Assembly: GCF_902686445.1 (NCBI RefSeq)
Contig: NC_062221.1
Location: 39,510,575-39,574,574, forward strand
From: Sciurus carolinensis
Taxonomy: Eukaryota > Chordata > Mammalia > Rodentia > Sciuridae
Length of the DNA: 64,000 nt
Direction: 5' to 3'
Shown here: one piece after another, positions 22,541 through 35,080 of the stretch
How the letters are laid out: each line of letters starts with the position of its first letter
Position numbering within the stretch: position 1 is the stretch's first letter
Notes under the pieces: generated by a model
Told to the model about the DNA's origin: nothing
The model's input: only the letters and a program-made list of their open reading frames with translations
The model's database searches: none
Translations under genes and position numbers: made by a program

Positions 22541-23040
22541 CTGAAGTGCTCTGAAAGTGCTGTTCGAGTCTATTTATGAACCCAGTGCCCTCTTTGTCAA
22601 TTCAGTAAAAGCACCGTTCAGTAAAAGAAAGGAGAGCGAGATGGCTGCATGGTGTGCACTTAGCCATGTGTGCGTCCTTTCCCCCTAAAGTATCTGTTTT
22701 TCTAAGTGCTTTTTTTCTTTTAATCCATCCACCTCATTGAGTCAGCAGGCCTACTAGGCCCATTATCACTCCACTCTGAGCACTGGGAAGGGCTGATAAA
22801 TGTGTTTTGGTAATGATTCACCACAAATCACTTTTGTGGCTCTGAGGCGGAGGTCAGTGTTGGCAGTGTAAGTCAGCAGCAGGAGTGTTTGTGGGACATG
22901 CGAATTAAATAAACAAAATGCCACACTGACAGATATTTTTAACAATATATAATGCCCAGACTTTGAGTGTGGTTATATTAATTACGTATGCAAGTGCTGT
23001 CAGGAGAGACTCTTTTATGTGAAATGTGATACTTCAACCT
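22541..23040. other. Non-repetitive segment, candidate conserved non-coding element
   Basis: About 500 bp of balanced composition without repeat resemblance, ending in homeobox-type AT words such as GCGAATTAAATAAACA and TAATTACGTATGCAA. The texture is typical of developmental enhancers in gene deserts, but the call rests on appearance only. An old L1M remnant starts directly after it. Confidence 0.3.
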
Positions 23041-23420
23041 AGCAATTGCATTTTATAATGGCAAAAAGTTGGGAACCAACTTTATCTTCAATAATAGCAG
23101 ATTAATTGAATTATGCCTTATTCAAATGATGGAATACTAAGTAGGCATTTAAATGGCGATGTAAAATAATATTTAATTACATGTAAAATTGTCTCCGGGG
23201 AATGAAATGAAATAGGATAATATATAAAGCAATATTATTTTTTGTTTTTTTAAAAAATATTTCTCCATGTTAAAGAATAAAGACCACCAGAAAAAAAAAT
23301 ATATTATTAACTTTTTGGTGATGTGATTAAAAATTTTTATTATTCATGCATTCTCTTATCTTTAATAAATATGAATCATAAGAAATAATAAGAAAATCAT
23401 AGAATAAACTTTTAAGAGTA
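23041..23420 (+). repeat. Ancient L1M 3'-end fragment, plus strand
   Basis: GCAATTGCATTTTATAATGGCAAAAAGTTGGGAACCAAC followed by ATGATGGAATACTAAGTAGGCATTTAAA matches the widely shared L1 ORF2 C-terminal text (island of ...NGKKLGTN..., ...MEYY.A...). It continues into 3' UTR-like sequence with CACCAGAAAAA and TGGTGATGTGATTAAAAATTTTT. It is highly diverged and very old. Confidence 0.6.
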
Positions 23421-23934
23421 TGTGTCTATCTAAGAAGTTCATTTTTGTGCATAAAAAGAAAGTAGAAACTGGGAAAGTCTTATTTCAGTATATTTCTAAT
23501 TAATCACTCAATCATATTACATAGATCTGAATTGAGCATTCCAAGAACCTTTATAAAAATAAAACCATACTGACGAGAAAATCATATAGTGACCCTGAGC
23601 ATGTAGTTGGGAAAAAAAAAAATAGAAACCTTAGAAATGTGTGTGAAAGCTTACAAATTAATTGAATCTATAATGATGGCTTCTTATGCTGAAAATGACA
23701 TTGCAATTATTTGGAGGTAATCAACTAGAGTGCATTATTGTGTATAAAATTGCATTTTAAAGTGTTTGCAATATAAAATGCTTATAATATAAAATATTTC
23801 ATGAGCTAACAGGAAATTGTGGAAATTAAGGCAATTTTAGCTAAAAGTTCCAGTCACTCAAATTGGCTGAGGTCCTTTGCAGCAATGTCTATGTAAAAGC
23901 CAGCATTCTGGGGGTTTCTGCTGGTGGTAATGGA

Positions 23935-24125
23935 AAGAACAGGGAGTCAGAATGGCTTTCTATTTACCTTGGTCTGTGTGACCTCTTTGGACCTTGGTTT
24001 TCTAATCTGTAAATTGGAGAAAATAAGAATAAATACCTACTAAAGCTGTTAAATAAAAAGCATATTTAAAATGCCTAGAAAAAGGCTTGCCAAATAGCAA
24101 TGATTCAATGAATATTAGCTCTGTA
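23935..24125 (+). repeat. MIR-type SINE remnant, plus strand
   Basis: GACCTCTTTGGACCTTGGTTTTCTAATCTGTAAATTGGAG followed by AATGCCTAGAAAAAGGCTTG and TTCAATGAATATTAGCTC matches the MIR order (TTTCCTCATCTGTAAAATGGG, then TGCCTGGCACATAGTAG, then AATAAATGTTAGCT). Confidence 0.72.
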
Positions 24126-25760
24126 CTTGAATTTGGAATCTCCCTTGGTGATTCAAATTTAATTATTGGAAAGGCTAATGGCTTCAAAAGTAGCCATTTT
24201 AGAGAGTGAATTCACAGCAGGGAGAAAAGCTCAAGCAGTTATTCCTTCACAGAACTCCAGGAACGGGGTCCTGGGCTAATTTATTCAATTTAATACCAAA
24301 GGGCTGTGGAACAGTGAGTTTTCAAATTTCTATCATTTGTTTGGGTTCATTTTTGACTTTGATAAGTTCACAAGTGCAGAGATTCTTTTAGCTAGAGAAC
24401 AAGTTGAGTTTTCAGCCTAGAAACTTCATATTCTGTGGGTTAGCTTGATTGACAGCCATTCTGAGGAAGAGATTCAGAGGTAGAATAACAAGTCTATGGC
24501 AATTAAAGACTGAACTTTTGAATAAGGAAATTAGGTTGGGATTTCGTCATCGTGACATCTGTTTGACTTCCATGATCAGTACCACAGGAAAAGAATTTGT
24601 GGATCTCTTTTCAAAGAAATGATTGTTGTAGGGGAAAGGAAATGCTAAAACAGCTTTATGAAATTTCATTCTCTGGGATGTTGTACAAATACACTCTTTG
24701 AAATGCAGTTCACCTTTAAACAATTTGGAATCACCAAATGATGATTCTGACAGTGATCTTTATCCAAAAAGTTGGGCAATGGCACCATGTGGGCTTAGCT
24801 AATTCTCTAGCGGCACATCCTGGTCAACTGGGACACAGGTGCAAGGGCAATTTCCTGGAGCCACATGGAACCAGAAGTTTCATTCAGCTTACAAAAGAAG
24901 AATCTTATCCCTTTCAATGTTTCATTCTCAAATCAATGCACTCCTAGAACTCCTTGTACCTATTTTGAAGTCACAATAATTTTGAAATGATCATTTCAGT
25001 AGCCAGAAAAAAAAAAAGTTCTCAAAGGCTTTCAGGATAAAAACAAAGCAGTTATATGATTGTAAAAAGCTTTAAACATCTGAATTGGGTCTGGGAAAAG
25101 AGCACTGTGTAATATCTTTTCAGACTTGTATAGCACATAGAAATGGATAGTATTAGACATATGGAGTTGTTCATTTTGCAAAATACTAGCTATCAGATGT
25201 TCTTAAATAACAGGATGAAGAACACATGCTTAATTAGCTCAATTGTTTGTGGATAACTGTGTTGATGCTCAACTTTTCTTTCCATTTCAAGTTTAGGATG
25301 CCGTCAAAATTCTCTCCAAAACCTGCTATAGTGTATAATGCTTGCACATTATGTTTTAATAAAATTATGTAGCCCTACTGAAATCCTGCTGTAGTCCATC
25401 AAAATCTTTCTACTCAGCAAGAATATAATCATGTAAAGTGATACAGCCATACCTTAAACTACAATTTTATGGGTTGTATTTTGAGGACATCACACTCTAT
25501 GACTCATATTCAATTGTGAATACATTTTCCCATTACTTTTATTTGTAAAAGATAGACCTTAATATTAGACCTCATAGAGTTAATTTTTATTCTGGTTGTT
25601 TAGTCATTGAATGGCTGTTTTAAATGTCATGAAGTCAAATGCTGAAGATGTGAAGGGCAGGAAGAGGAGCTAACTGTGGTAAACTAGAAAGTGTGCAGCT
25701 GCCCCTTAGCTCCTGGGAGTTGTTGCCATGCAGTGACAGGGGCCTAATGTGTGCATTGGA
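24126..25760. other. Unique AT-rich sequence, nothing recognised
   Basis: No repeat, RNA gene or exon is supported on either strand. Confidence 0.45.
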
Positions 25761-26140
25761 CTTGTTTCCTGTGGCTGCTATGACAAATTACTATAACCTT
25801 GAGGCTAAAACCAACACCCATTTATGATCTCACAGTTCTAGAAGTGCCAAGAGGGTGGCAGTGGTGAAAACTTCAGGTGGCTCTAGAGGGTATCTGCTTC
25901 CTTGCCCTTTCCATCTTCTCAAGGCTGCCCACGTTCCTTGGTTTTTGTCCCCTTACCTCTTCAACATCAATGGCAGAGTAAGTCTTTCTTGCCCGGAATC
26001 ACTATTACGGTCTTCTCTGCCTCCTCCTTCCACACCTAAAGGAAACTTGTGCTGTTACATTAGATCCAGTTTGGATGATTAGGGTACTCTCTTTAGTGTA
26101 ATATAAATTCACTAGCAAATTCCATCTGCAGTCTTGATTC
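25761..26140 (+). repeat. Old interspersed repeat of the 'GTGGCTGCTATGACAAATTAC' type, family not assigned
   Basis: TTTCCTGTGGCTGCTATGAC, AAATTACTATAACCTTGAGGC and TATGATCTCACAGTTCTAGAAG, then TCTGCTTCCTTGCCCTTTCC and GGCTGCCCACGTTCCTTGG, follow a common old eutherian repeat. I know the text but cannot place it in a named family with confidence. Confidence 0.55.
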
Positions 26141-26144
26141 ATCC

Positions 26145-26725
26145 GCCATGTGTATTAATGAAGGTTCTCCAGAGAAATGGAAAAAATAAGACATAGACTG
26201 ATGGTAGATGATAGATAGATTGATTGATTGATATATAAATATGTAAAGGTATATTTGTCGTAGGCATTATCTCATTTCCTGCCTAAAAATCCCACTGTCT
26301 ACAAGCTTGAGAACCAAGAAAGATGATGGTGTTATTTAGTCCAGCTTCGAAGATCTTATTTGAATCAGGGTGCTGATAATGTAAGTCCTTGTCTAACCCT
26401 GAAAGCCTGAGAAATGGGAGCAGTGATGGCTGAGGGCAAGAGAAGATGAATGCCCTGCCTCCAGCAAAGAGTCAATTCTTGCTTTCTCTGCTTTTTTGAT
26501 CGATTGGGGCCCTCAAAGACTTGGACAATGCCCACCCACACTGGTGAGAGTCAGCGTAATCTTTACTCAGTCTGCTGTTCCAAAACATACTCACAGATAC
26601 ACCCAGAAATAAGATTTTGCTAGCGATGTAGGCATCCTTTAGCCCAGTTACACTGCATATAAACCCATATTCACAGATCTAGGGGTTAAGGCCTAGGCGT
26701 TTGCAGGGAGCAATTCTGCCAATCA
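26145..26725 (+). repeat. Old LTR-like repeat starting TGTATTA..GGTTCTCCAGAGAAA, family not assigned
   Basis: It starts TGTATTAATGAAGGTTCTCC and AGAGAAATGG, includes a GATA/TTGATTGATTGA microsatellite (about 26195-26240), CAAGCTTGAGAACCAAGAAAG, and TGCCCACCCACACTGGTGAG. This is a recurrent mammalian LTR-like repeat that begins TGTATTAGTCAGGGTTCTCC. Boundaries are approximate. Confidence 0.5.
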
Positions 26726-27444
26726 CAGAATATATTTTCAGTTTTAAGAGATCTGGAATCCCCAATTTTAAGTGAAATATCTGGATATTTAAATGTTTAA
26801 AATGAATTGTTATCTTTTCTAAATCTATGAGGTGCACAGTATCTCCATAGGTCCATGTTGGCCTCCAGGCTGCCTGTTGACAGCCTCTGGTCTATTGCAT
26901 GCCTGACCATGTGGAGTATCATGTATCTGTACTCATGGTTTTAAAATCTAATTGAGAAAGTAAATACTTAAGAATATCCTTAAAGCAACATTTGAACAAC
27001 ACAGTACATAGAACACTATGTAGAGACCAAAGGAATTATCACTGTAGGACGAAGTAAAATAAGTTAAAAAAAATGATGGACCTAGACTAGCAAACAGGAA
27101 TTTAAAAGCTACTGTGATTGGGTAGAATAAGACTATCAATATCAGGAATAGTAAAGAACTTTGAGACGTCTGGAGGCAGGTCTTACTAAATTAGGAGGGA
27201 CCAAATTGAGGATAGTTTCTTTGTTAAAATAGATCAGTTAGTATGCCATTTTCAGAACTTTTATAAATTGTCTTTTGACATGTAATAAACTGTTGCTTTA
27301 AATTCTTGTGCCAGAGAAATAGGTGAATACATTTTAAGAATGATCATAGAAGAGAAGAAAGCATGAAGACCAGGAAGATGACTGTAAATTTTAGTTATTC
27401 AAGAGTGCAATAATTAGAAACCTAGACTAGGATGCACAAGGTAG

Positions 27445-27447
<3 letters not shown>
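26726..27447. other. Unique AT-rich sequence, nothing recognised
   Basis: No feature is supported apart from the poly(A) tract that follows. Confidence 0.45.

Positions 27448-27480
<33 letters not shown>
27448..27480. repeat. Poly(A) tract of 33 bases
   Basis: Thirty-three consecutive A residues. No SINE, L1 end or processed transcript could be recognised just upstream and no target-site duplication was seen, so it may be a simple homopolymer or the tail of an unrecognised retroposed sequence. Confidence 0.9.
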
Positions 27481-27481
<1 letters not shown>

Positions 27482-28653
27482 AGAAAATGTCTGAAGGACT
27501 GTCAACAAAGAATCCGAAAGATTTGGTGACTGATTGCACCAAGCTAATGAGATAAAGGCAATGATAAGCTTTCACATTTGGGGACAAGGAACACAGAGGA
27601 ATCATTGACTGAAATATAGAATATGATAGTTAATACCGTTGAATTCAATGCATTTCTCTGCAGGAGCAAAGAACTTGGAGTCAAGGACCAAGCTTTAAGA
27701 AATACCTACGTGACAGTAGTGGGGGAAAGGTGGAAAATAAAAGGAGAAGGAAGAGTAGAACATAGGGTCTCAACACTCAAGTCAGAGGAAGTTTTAGGGT
27801 AGTAAGGATTCCACAGTAACACACACATTATATTGCAGTGTTAGATTGCTTGACTAATACAGAAAACAGAAAAAATTTTTTTAAAGAAACTTGTTCAAAA
27901 ATGTTTGCATTGGTATTTGAAACAGAATGATATGTTACCTGGGTGTGCAATAATGGGGTAACTCTACTAGGGTGCTCAAAGTGGGTTGAAAACCTGGATA
28001 GCCTGGAGAGGAGAGTGCAGTAGACTTTTTTGAAGGGTTTATAAGGTCACAGCTTCATCTATGAGATGTGCTCATTTAATCGTCTGTTAAGTCTAGGAAA
28101 CCTTTTTCCCCTCAATAACTTTATCCTGTTGATGATAGCATCAGACTCAAACTAAGAGAATTGGAATCTTTACTCTAGAAATTTCTCATTGAGCTTGAGA
28201 AACTTGTCATTTATTTCTGTGGTGACAAGAAATGAGGGTGTATAAACTCAGGTTCTAAATGTGCTATGTGCACATCCATAACAGCAGTGAGAATCCATCA
28301 AAGGGTAGGGGGAGAGAGGAAGCAAGAGACAAACAGGGTGGGGGCAGAGAGATAAGATGTGGCAGAATGTGGCAGAGGCAGTCCACATTCTTGCTGGCTT
28401 TGAGAGTTCTGCTTTGAGCTCCTTTAGATGTTTCTCTCTTCCCCTAGGTTTTGTGATGATCCCATTATTTTACTGAGCATCTCCCTCTTCTTGCACATGG
28501 CTGAAGTGATGCTATTGCTTTTAAGCAAAACCATAATGAGTAAGATATAAGCAAAGGATAAATGTAGAATATTAGTTGATATCTTGGGGGTATCTCTTCC
28601 CCAAGTAATAGGGAAGCATATTGTACAATGAATACTCTGGAAAACCAGAAAAC
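27481..28653. other. Unique sequence, with a weak old-repeat-like patch
   Basis: The interval around 27481-27780 has a purine-rich texture similar to 11690-12100, without a family assignment. Nothing is supported in the rest. Confidence 0.35.
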
Positions 28654-28667
28654 CAAAAGTGGTATTT

Positions 28668-28933
28668 TTAAAAATTTGTTCTAATTAGTTATACATGACA
28701 GTAGAATGCATTTTGATACATCATACATACATGGAACGTAACTTCTCATTCTTCTGGTTGTACATGGTATAGAGTTACACCAGTCATGTAATCATATATG
28801 CACATAGGGTGATAATATCTGATTCATTCTACTACCCTTCCTACCCCCAGACCCCTTTCTCTCCCTTCACTCGTGTCTGTCTAGTACAAAGTACCTCTAT
28901 TCTTCCCTAGCCCCCCGACCCTGCCTTACTATG
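28668..28933 (-). mobile_element. 5'-truncated L1, 3' UTR only, with target-site duplication
   Basis: The text TTGTACATGGTATAGAGTTAC..GTAATCATATATGCACATAGGG..TGATTCATTCTACTACCCTTCC parallels the 3' UTR of the full L1 near 53580-53780 (antisense). Flanks are CAAAAGTGGTATTT (28654-28667) and CAAAAGTGGCACTT (28934-28947), 12 of 14 identical. The insert carries about 266 bp of 3' UTR and no coding sequence. Confidence 0.8.
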
Positions 28934-29042
28934 CAAAAGTGGCACTTTGGAAGGGTCATTTTCTTCATTCCATGATTATTTCAAGTCTTAGTGTAGAGGC
29001 TGTTTCTGAGAGATTTTTCTTACAATGCTACTCTAGTTAAGG

Positions 29043-29407
29043 TGCCTACTATAGTTTGGATCTTAAATGTCCCCCAAAGGCCCATGTGTTAAAGGCTAGG
29101 TTTCCAACATTGAGTTATTAGAATGGGCAGAATGTTAAATAGGTGGGCCTACACATTGGCAGGTCCTCAAAGGGTATAGTGGAACCCCATCTCTTATTCT
29201 CTCTCAATTCCCAGCCATGAGATGAATAGGCTTCTCCTGCCACTCACTTACCCTGCCTGGCATATTGTGCTACAATAGGCCCAAAGCAATGGAGCCAGTT
29301 GAGCATGGCCTGAAACCTCCAAAACTGTGAGCCGAAATAAACTTTCTCTCTTTTTAAGTTGATGTATTTCAGGTGTTTGCTACAATAACAGAAAACTGAC
29401 TAACACA
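29043..29407 (+). mobile_element. MaLR-like solo LTR
   Basis: TATAGTTTGGATCTTAAATG, CCCCCAAAGGCCCATGTG, a CCAGCCATGAGATGAATAGG centre, AAACTGTGAGCCGAAATAAAC (polyadenylation signal AATAAA), and the end GAAAACTGACTAACACA align with the other plus-strand MaLR-like LTRs in this window. I saw no convincing 5-bp duplication, so the exact ends are approximate. Confidence 0.62.
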
Positions 29408-29951
29408 GTTTTTGATATGTGTCCCTTCAAAATGTTCACTCCAACATATTGCTATGAGCATCCACTATCACAGTATTTTACTGTATTTAATTTATAAGGG
29501 TATGTATTTGTAACAACCTCTAGACTTTAAACTCCATGAAGTGAGGAGTCATATATTTTCTAAAAAATACATCATATCTTCCCTGAGAATACCAACACTT
29601 GTCTGTTTTGTACAGTGTAAGTAAAACCTCTTTCAGTGAAAACAGCTCTTCCCCAAAAGGTTTAAAGTAGAAACGTAAAGAGTTGATCTTTGCAACATTA
29701 TAAGAACATTCCTCAAGACTGAAAATGTGTTAACTTACTATTATAATTTTGAAGTATTTAAGTGAAACTTCTTTTAGGAAGTTGATGGTTTCTTTAACTA
29801 TTAATAATAATTACATTAAAAAGCAATCTTGAATGTTTTTACATGATGGATTTAAGAGCCTACATTTGGTAGATACAAATATGAAAGGTAAGGAAAGCTA
29901 TTAAAGTTTCCTGATAATTTTTAATTTGCTTTAGTACAGATTTTATTTTAA
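29408..29951. other. Unique AT-rich sequence, nothing recognised
   Basis: No feature is supported. Confidence 0.45.
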
Positions 29952-30188
29952 GAAGGAGTCTATATGGGCGTGGTGGAGCACACCTGTAATCCCAGTGAAT
30001 AGGGAGGCTGAGGCAGGAGAAATCATGAGTTCAAAGCCAGTCTCAGCAACTTAGTGAGGCACTTAGCAACTCAGTGAGACCCTGTCACTAATAAAATATA
30101 TAAAAAGGAGACCAGGGATGTGGCTCAGTGGTGAACTGCCCCTGAGTTCAATCCTCAGTACCCACAACAACAACAAAAAAGAAGTCTA
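29952..30188 (+). mobile_element. B1-ID dimeric SINE, plus strand
   Basis: B1 unit: GGGCGTGGTGGAGCACACC, TAATCCCAGTGAATAGGGAGG and AGTTCAAAGCCAGTCTCAGC. The linker is AAAATATATAAAAAGGAG. ID unit: CCAGGGATGTGGCTCAGTGG, then GAGTTCAATCCTCAGTACCC, ending in CAACAACAACAAAAAA. Flanks GAAGGAGTCTA (29952-29962) and GAAGTCTA (30181-30188) resemble a duplication with a 3-bp gap. Confidence 0.88.
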
Positions 30189-33100
30189 AAGTGCAATTAG
30201 GGGAAAATCAAAAGTAGGGAATACAAGGGAGGGATTCCTACCATGTTATGAAACCAGTTGGACACCTGACCAGTCTACATTAGTTTCAAGAGTTAGAAAC
30301 TAACTTTGAATCAAAAAGTTTGTTCCAGCAGGTCTCCAAGTCCATTGCTGTAATGAGTGATGCTCGCCCCTCTAGTGATCTCAAAGTGAAAGCATCAGCC
30401 AGGAGCTCTTCTCAATAAGACCAGAGACATATGATAATAAGGATAAAGTTGCAAATGTGATGACACAGTTGTACATAATTCAGGTCAAGTCCAGATCTTT
30501 TTGGATTAAGAGAGAGAAACCTTAATCATTGTTTCTAAGGCTCAATTTCACACTGTGCCTTATACAAATTTGCCAGCTTATTAGAACTGGCTTTAGCAAA
30601 GTCAACTCCTATGTCTGAAAACAATTCCAAAGACGCAGTTTCCACTTCTGAAAATAAGAACACATTTATTTGTCCATACCCACACCTTAGCTCTATCTTC
30701 ACCTTGCACAGAAAAGTAGCCAACACATAAGGGGAAGGCCACCATGTCATTCATGTCAGTGTTGGCAGATGTCAGGTTGTCAGTCCTCCTTGGTCTTCCT
30801 GCACGTACTCGAGCTATCTGAATCAATTTTTTTCTCCCTCATTGAAACCCGTTCCATCATCTTCTGAACGTATTGATCTTCAGTCATGCACATACTCATC
30901 ATACTCTTCTGGTGTTTCTGCCTGCAGGCCTCTCCTTCTCATTATTTCTGTATTGGTCACTCTGTCCTCACAGCTGATACCAATCACACTTCTTACAAGT
31001 GCATTTCAAAGGCATTGAGCCTCTGGTGTTTCACTCAGGAAAATAACACTGGCTTTTTCCTTTATACCTGCAATCTAGTTTCACTTAGCTGATTTAATGT
31101 GACTGCTAGTCAACATTTTAAAAACTTTTATAAAAGTACATGCATTTTGAGCCCCTCCCCATATTCCCTTTTCACTCAACACACAAGTGCAAAGAGAAGA
31201 GTTTCATATAAAGAGCACACAGAACAACTGTAGCACATAGAAAAAGAAAGGATCAATATTAATCATGACTTGCAGCCATATTCCTTTTGGCTATGATCAT
31301 CTTAGAGCCCCTGAGAGGGGCTCAGCTGGCTGCATTTTTAAAAGAGGACCCTGTGGGAGAGCCAAGAGGTGGCCAGAGCACGTCTGGTGATTCTGTTTGT
31401 GACACTGCATTCCAACGACTCTACAAACCTGCCTTTCTTGAAAAGATGAGGTATGTTCACTGGATTTCTAGTGGAAATTTTCCCAAGATTATAACTAGCT
31501 GATGATGATCAATTGTGGACTGATCCTTCCTTACCTATTGCATAGATTCTTTAAGACATTCTGTCCAAGTAGATTCATAAAAAATAATAACTGTAATAGT
31601 CAAGCCTGATTGAACTGTTATGATTCCAGTTATGGTGCAGCCTACTTTATCACAGAAAATCCTCAATAATGTAAATTAGCTGCTATCCACATGCTACAGG
31701 TGAGATGGTTGTGGTTTAGAAACATTAAGCCTCATATCCCACGTATTTTGAAATGAACATTTTTTTCACAATTTATCACTTTCAAATGGGGCTGTCTCTT
31801 ACTATTAAAATATCTTATGAAGATAACTGGCAATTTTATTTTTCTGAAAGACAAATAAAATACAAGTATATCTTGTGCCCAGCAACAACTTAAATTTCAC
31901 AAAGTATGATGCCTTCTCTAAAGGCCAAGGATTCTAAAGACTTTTGCTGTTCTGACTCCAATTTTTAGGAAGAATAATTATACAGGTTAAAGGAAGCCAT
32001 CTCTGTGGCACCGGATAGGGAGAATAACCTTGGGAATATCTTCCAGCTTTGAGTTTCTGATGCTCATATTTCATATGAAGATAAGGAGAGGACCTTTAAG
32101 TCTCTGCACATTCTGCTTTTGGGATCTTCTATTCCCCGAACTTTTCCTACACTGTTTCCTGTAGTCCTCTGCAGTCCTTGAATACACAGGTTATCCTCCC
32201 AGGATTTATAACCTAATTAATCAAAGACAAGGTCAGCCATTTCTTTGCTTAGGGACTGATAGTTTTCTGTTACACATTAGGAGATGTGTCCCAGAAGGCA
32301 TTTATCTTTCTTTACTTGCCGTTCACATTGAGGAGTGAGTGAGAAAAGCAGTAAGTGGTTTCTCCTCTTCTAAGTGTTTCAGCATCCTCTGCATGGCTTC
32401 TCATGTTCCTCGGCCTCCTGTTTTAGTAGCACTTCAGAATGTCTGCCAGTCTGTTTTAGAGACACTTTATTGGCTGTGATACTGAGAAACATGTAACTTA
32501 TGTTTCTTAGCTTTTTTTTTTTTTTTTTTTTTGCTATATTTTCCTTTCCAAATTAATACCACAAATGGCAACCATTTAAAAAGTGGGAACTTGTCAAAGG
32601 AACTGGAAAAAAATATCATCCAATCCCAGACTTCTGTGATATAATGTTAATGAAATATTTTGGTATGCTGAAACCTCAATTTAACACTGGCCTGGTAAGT
32701 GAAACTGTCTTGTAATGAGTAACTTGAAGTCACAAAAACTCTTGAAATGTTTCCAAAGATAATTGGAGTTTTATAATACCAAATTTAATCTGAGAGTAAA
32801 TCATATAAATAACTCGAAATACTTAACACTCTCCCTATCAAAGATCAATCTCACTTTAGTTGTGAGATCAAAGATTTTATTGACCTTTGGTAAATGTAAA
32901 TACTCTATTCAGGAATCTCTTGTTACTGGATCATTTGTCTTAAGATAGATATTTTTAAAATTAGTTATTAGATGGCAAATTTTAGTACTCAACAGATTTT
33001 TTAATTACAAGATTCATTTTTTTGTGATTTTCAGATTCTCTTAGAATTTTAAGTACCATGACTCTAGTCTTATACTTATTATTTTCCTGGAATTATTTCT

Positions 33101-34379
33101 TTTTATCCAGTCTGCAAGCAAATAAAGGTCAAATTCTCATTTGTAAGAATTGGGGAGTTTCCCACTAGAAGTCACTCCTTGACTCTCCTTCTTCCTGCTT
33201 GACTTCCACTTTCTTGTCACCAGTCATGCAGTTCATGAACATTCATTTTGTTTTGTCACCTCTGTTGAGAAATGTGGTTGAGCGATTAGTCCAATTTTAT
33301 GCTGTTATCCAACGCATCACACATATGTAATTGTGACAAAATGCTGATGCATATAGACTTCCCTGAGTTTGTACCTGTCATTTATCACAGAGAGCTGGGG
33401 TAAGTAAGCACCACTCCTTCAGAAATGAAGATGACTAGGGTCATCTACATAATTTGTGGGACTAGGTGTAAAAAAAAAAAATGCAGCCTCCCACTGGGAG
33501 CTAAGAAAATCAGTCTCCTTTTCCCACAGGCAGCAAATGGGTGACCTCCAAGGGACTGCAATCTCTGGCACTAGACACCTGGATTGGGGGTGGGCAAGAG
33601 TTGACAACTTAGTGCATTGTGGTGTTGGCAGGTCACCTGAGGCTTGACGCATACCTGACCAACCTTCCTGTGCTCTCACTCAGGCCTCTACCCCAGTGAC
33701 CAGACCCAGTTACCACCCACTTCATACACAGACTGACAGTGGCAGTGAGTCAGGGGTGGCCCTAGAAGAAGGGAGAACAGGTTTAGGGGAGGCAGGACAC
33801 CTTGTAATGGTAATTCCAAGTTTCTGATGCATGCTCCATTGGCTTATTGTTCTCCATTTACACAGCACAAACACAAAGAAAAAATGAGTAAGAATCTCAA
33901 ACCACAAAACACTAAATCCATTTGCAGCTGTACTGGTTGCATATCCATCAAGTCATCCCTGAAGATAACTGGTTTTTCTGTTGGGAACCACAAGTTTTTT
34001 GTTGTTATTGTTGTTATTGTTTTTGTTTTTTCTTGGTATTCCAAATACTTATTTACATCACATACATTACTCCTAGTTAATTTTGAGCTATGGAGCAATC
34101 TGATGGAAAGGGTAGTATGTCTCTTGGAATTTCTGTTATATCTTTAGCTGTCGTTCTTTGTGTAGTAGGTTCTTTTTAATTGGACAACCACAACAAATAA
34201 AAACACATGACTCAGTGAATTATTTGAAACCTATTTTCTAGTTATATAATTAAAGAATAGGACAACTACATATACAATGTACTAATATATACTTGAGTGT
34301 GATATCACTTTTCGGGTTTAAGGCCCAGAAAGAATATAAGAAAGTTGATTATTGTCACCTAATAGTTGTCCTACACATC
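30189..34379. other. Unique AT-rich sequence with poly(T) and a TTGTTAT-rich patch
   Basis: A 21-base poly(T) lies at 32512-32532 and a TTGTTATTG-type low-complexity patch at about 33997-34030. A weak MIR-like minus-strand text is possible near 31630-31750 (AGGTGAGATGG after GCTGCTATCCACATGC). The segment 30535-30880, read on the minus strand, has coding-like texture with frequent stops and I could not identify it. Nothing else is supported. Confidence 0.4.
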
Positions 34380-34475
34380 AATGGTTTTCAACCCTGAAAT
34401 ACAAATTACAATCATAATCACCTGGGAATTATTTTATAAAATTATGCATGATTTAATTGACTGGGAGATGAGATT
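34380..34475 (+). repeat. Possible MER5-type DNA transposon remnant
   Basis: ATGGTTTTCAACCCTGAAATAC followed by CATAATCACCTGGGAATTATTTT resembles the MER5A left half (GGTTCTCAAACTTTGG, then AATCACCTGGGGAGC). It is partial. Confidence 0.45.
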
Positions 34476-34683
34476 CTACTCACTATTACTTTTCAAACGC
34501 CTCGGGAAGATAGGGAATTGAGGAGAGGGGTTGATGATAGTTTTCAGCTTGGGAAGTCACCTGGAGTTCTTCACCTGTTCTTTGTCCACAGGGCTTGGCC
34601 TTCTCAGTGCCAGGCAGCTGGTTCTGAGATGCACCCTCCTGAGTGAATGTTGCAAGGAACCCAGGTGGAAGCTGCAAGGCTAG

Positions 34684-35080
34684 TGTTATAGGTTCAGTAT
34701 GAGGTATTAATGCAGGAATATTCAGAGGTGAAATGATTGGACTGAGAGAACTGTAGCCTAATCAGTCCATCCAACTTTCAGTGTAGCATCTAGGTAGTAA
34801 CTCTAGGCAGGTGGGGCATGACTGGAGGAAGTAGGTTCCTGGGGATGTGCCCTGGAAGCGTTCATCTTCCCTGCAGCACCCCCTTACCCCACTTCCTAGC
34901 CACCATATGAGCAGCTTTAATCCTTCCCCCATGATGTTCTGCCTCACCTCAGGCCCAAAGCAATAGAGTCGGCCAACTGTGGACTGAACCTCTGAAACCA
35001 TGAACCAAAGTAAACTTTTGCTCTTCTAAATTGTTCTTGTTGGGCATTTTGGTCACAACAACAAGAAAACAACTAACACA
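34684..35080 (+). mobile_element. MaLR-like solo LTR with 4-5 bp flanking duplication
   Basis: It runs from TGTTATAGGTTCAGTATGAGG to CAACTAACACA. The internal words GGCAGGTGGGGCATGACTGGAGG and AAACCATGAACCAAAGTAAAC parallel the LTR at 15296-15707. Flanks are GCTAG (34679-34683) and CCTAG (35081-35085), four of five identical. No internal region is attached. Confidence 0.68.

Noticed and set aside
27448..27480. Tail of a processed pseudogene
   Set aside because: No recognisable transcript-like body or target-site duplication was found next to the poly(A).
30535..30880. Minus-strand segment with coding-like texture, possibly a processed pseudogene
   Set aside because: Stops and frame changes throughout, no recognisable parent and no poly(A) or target-site duplication identified.
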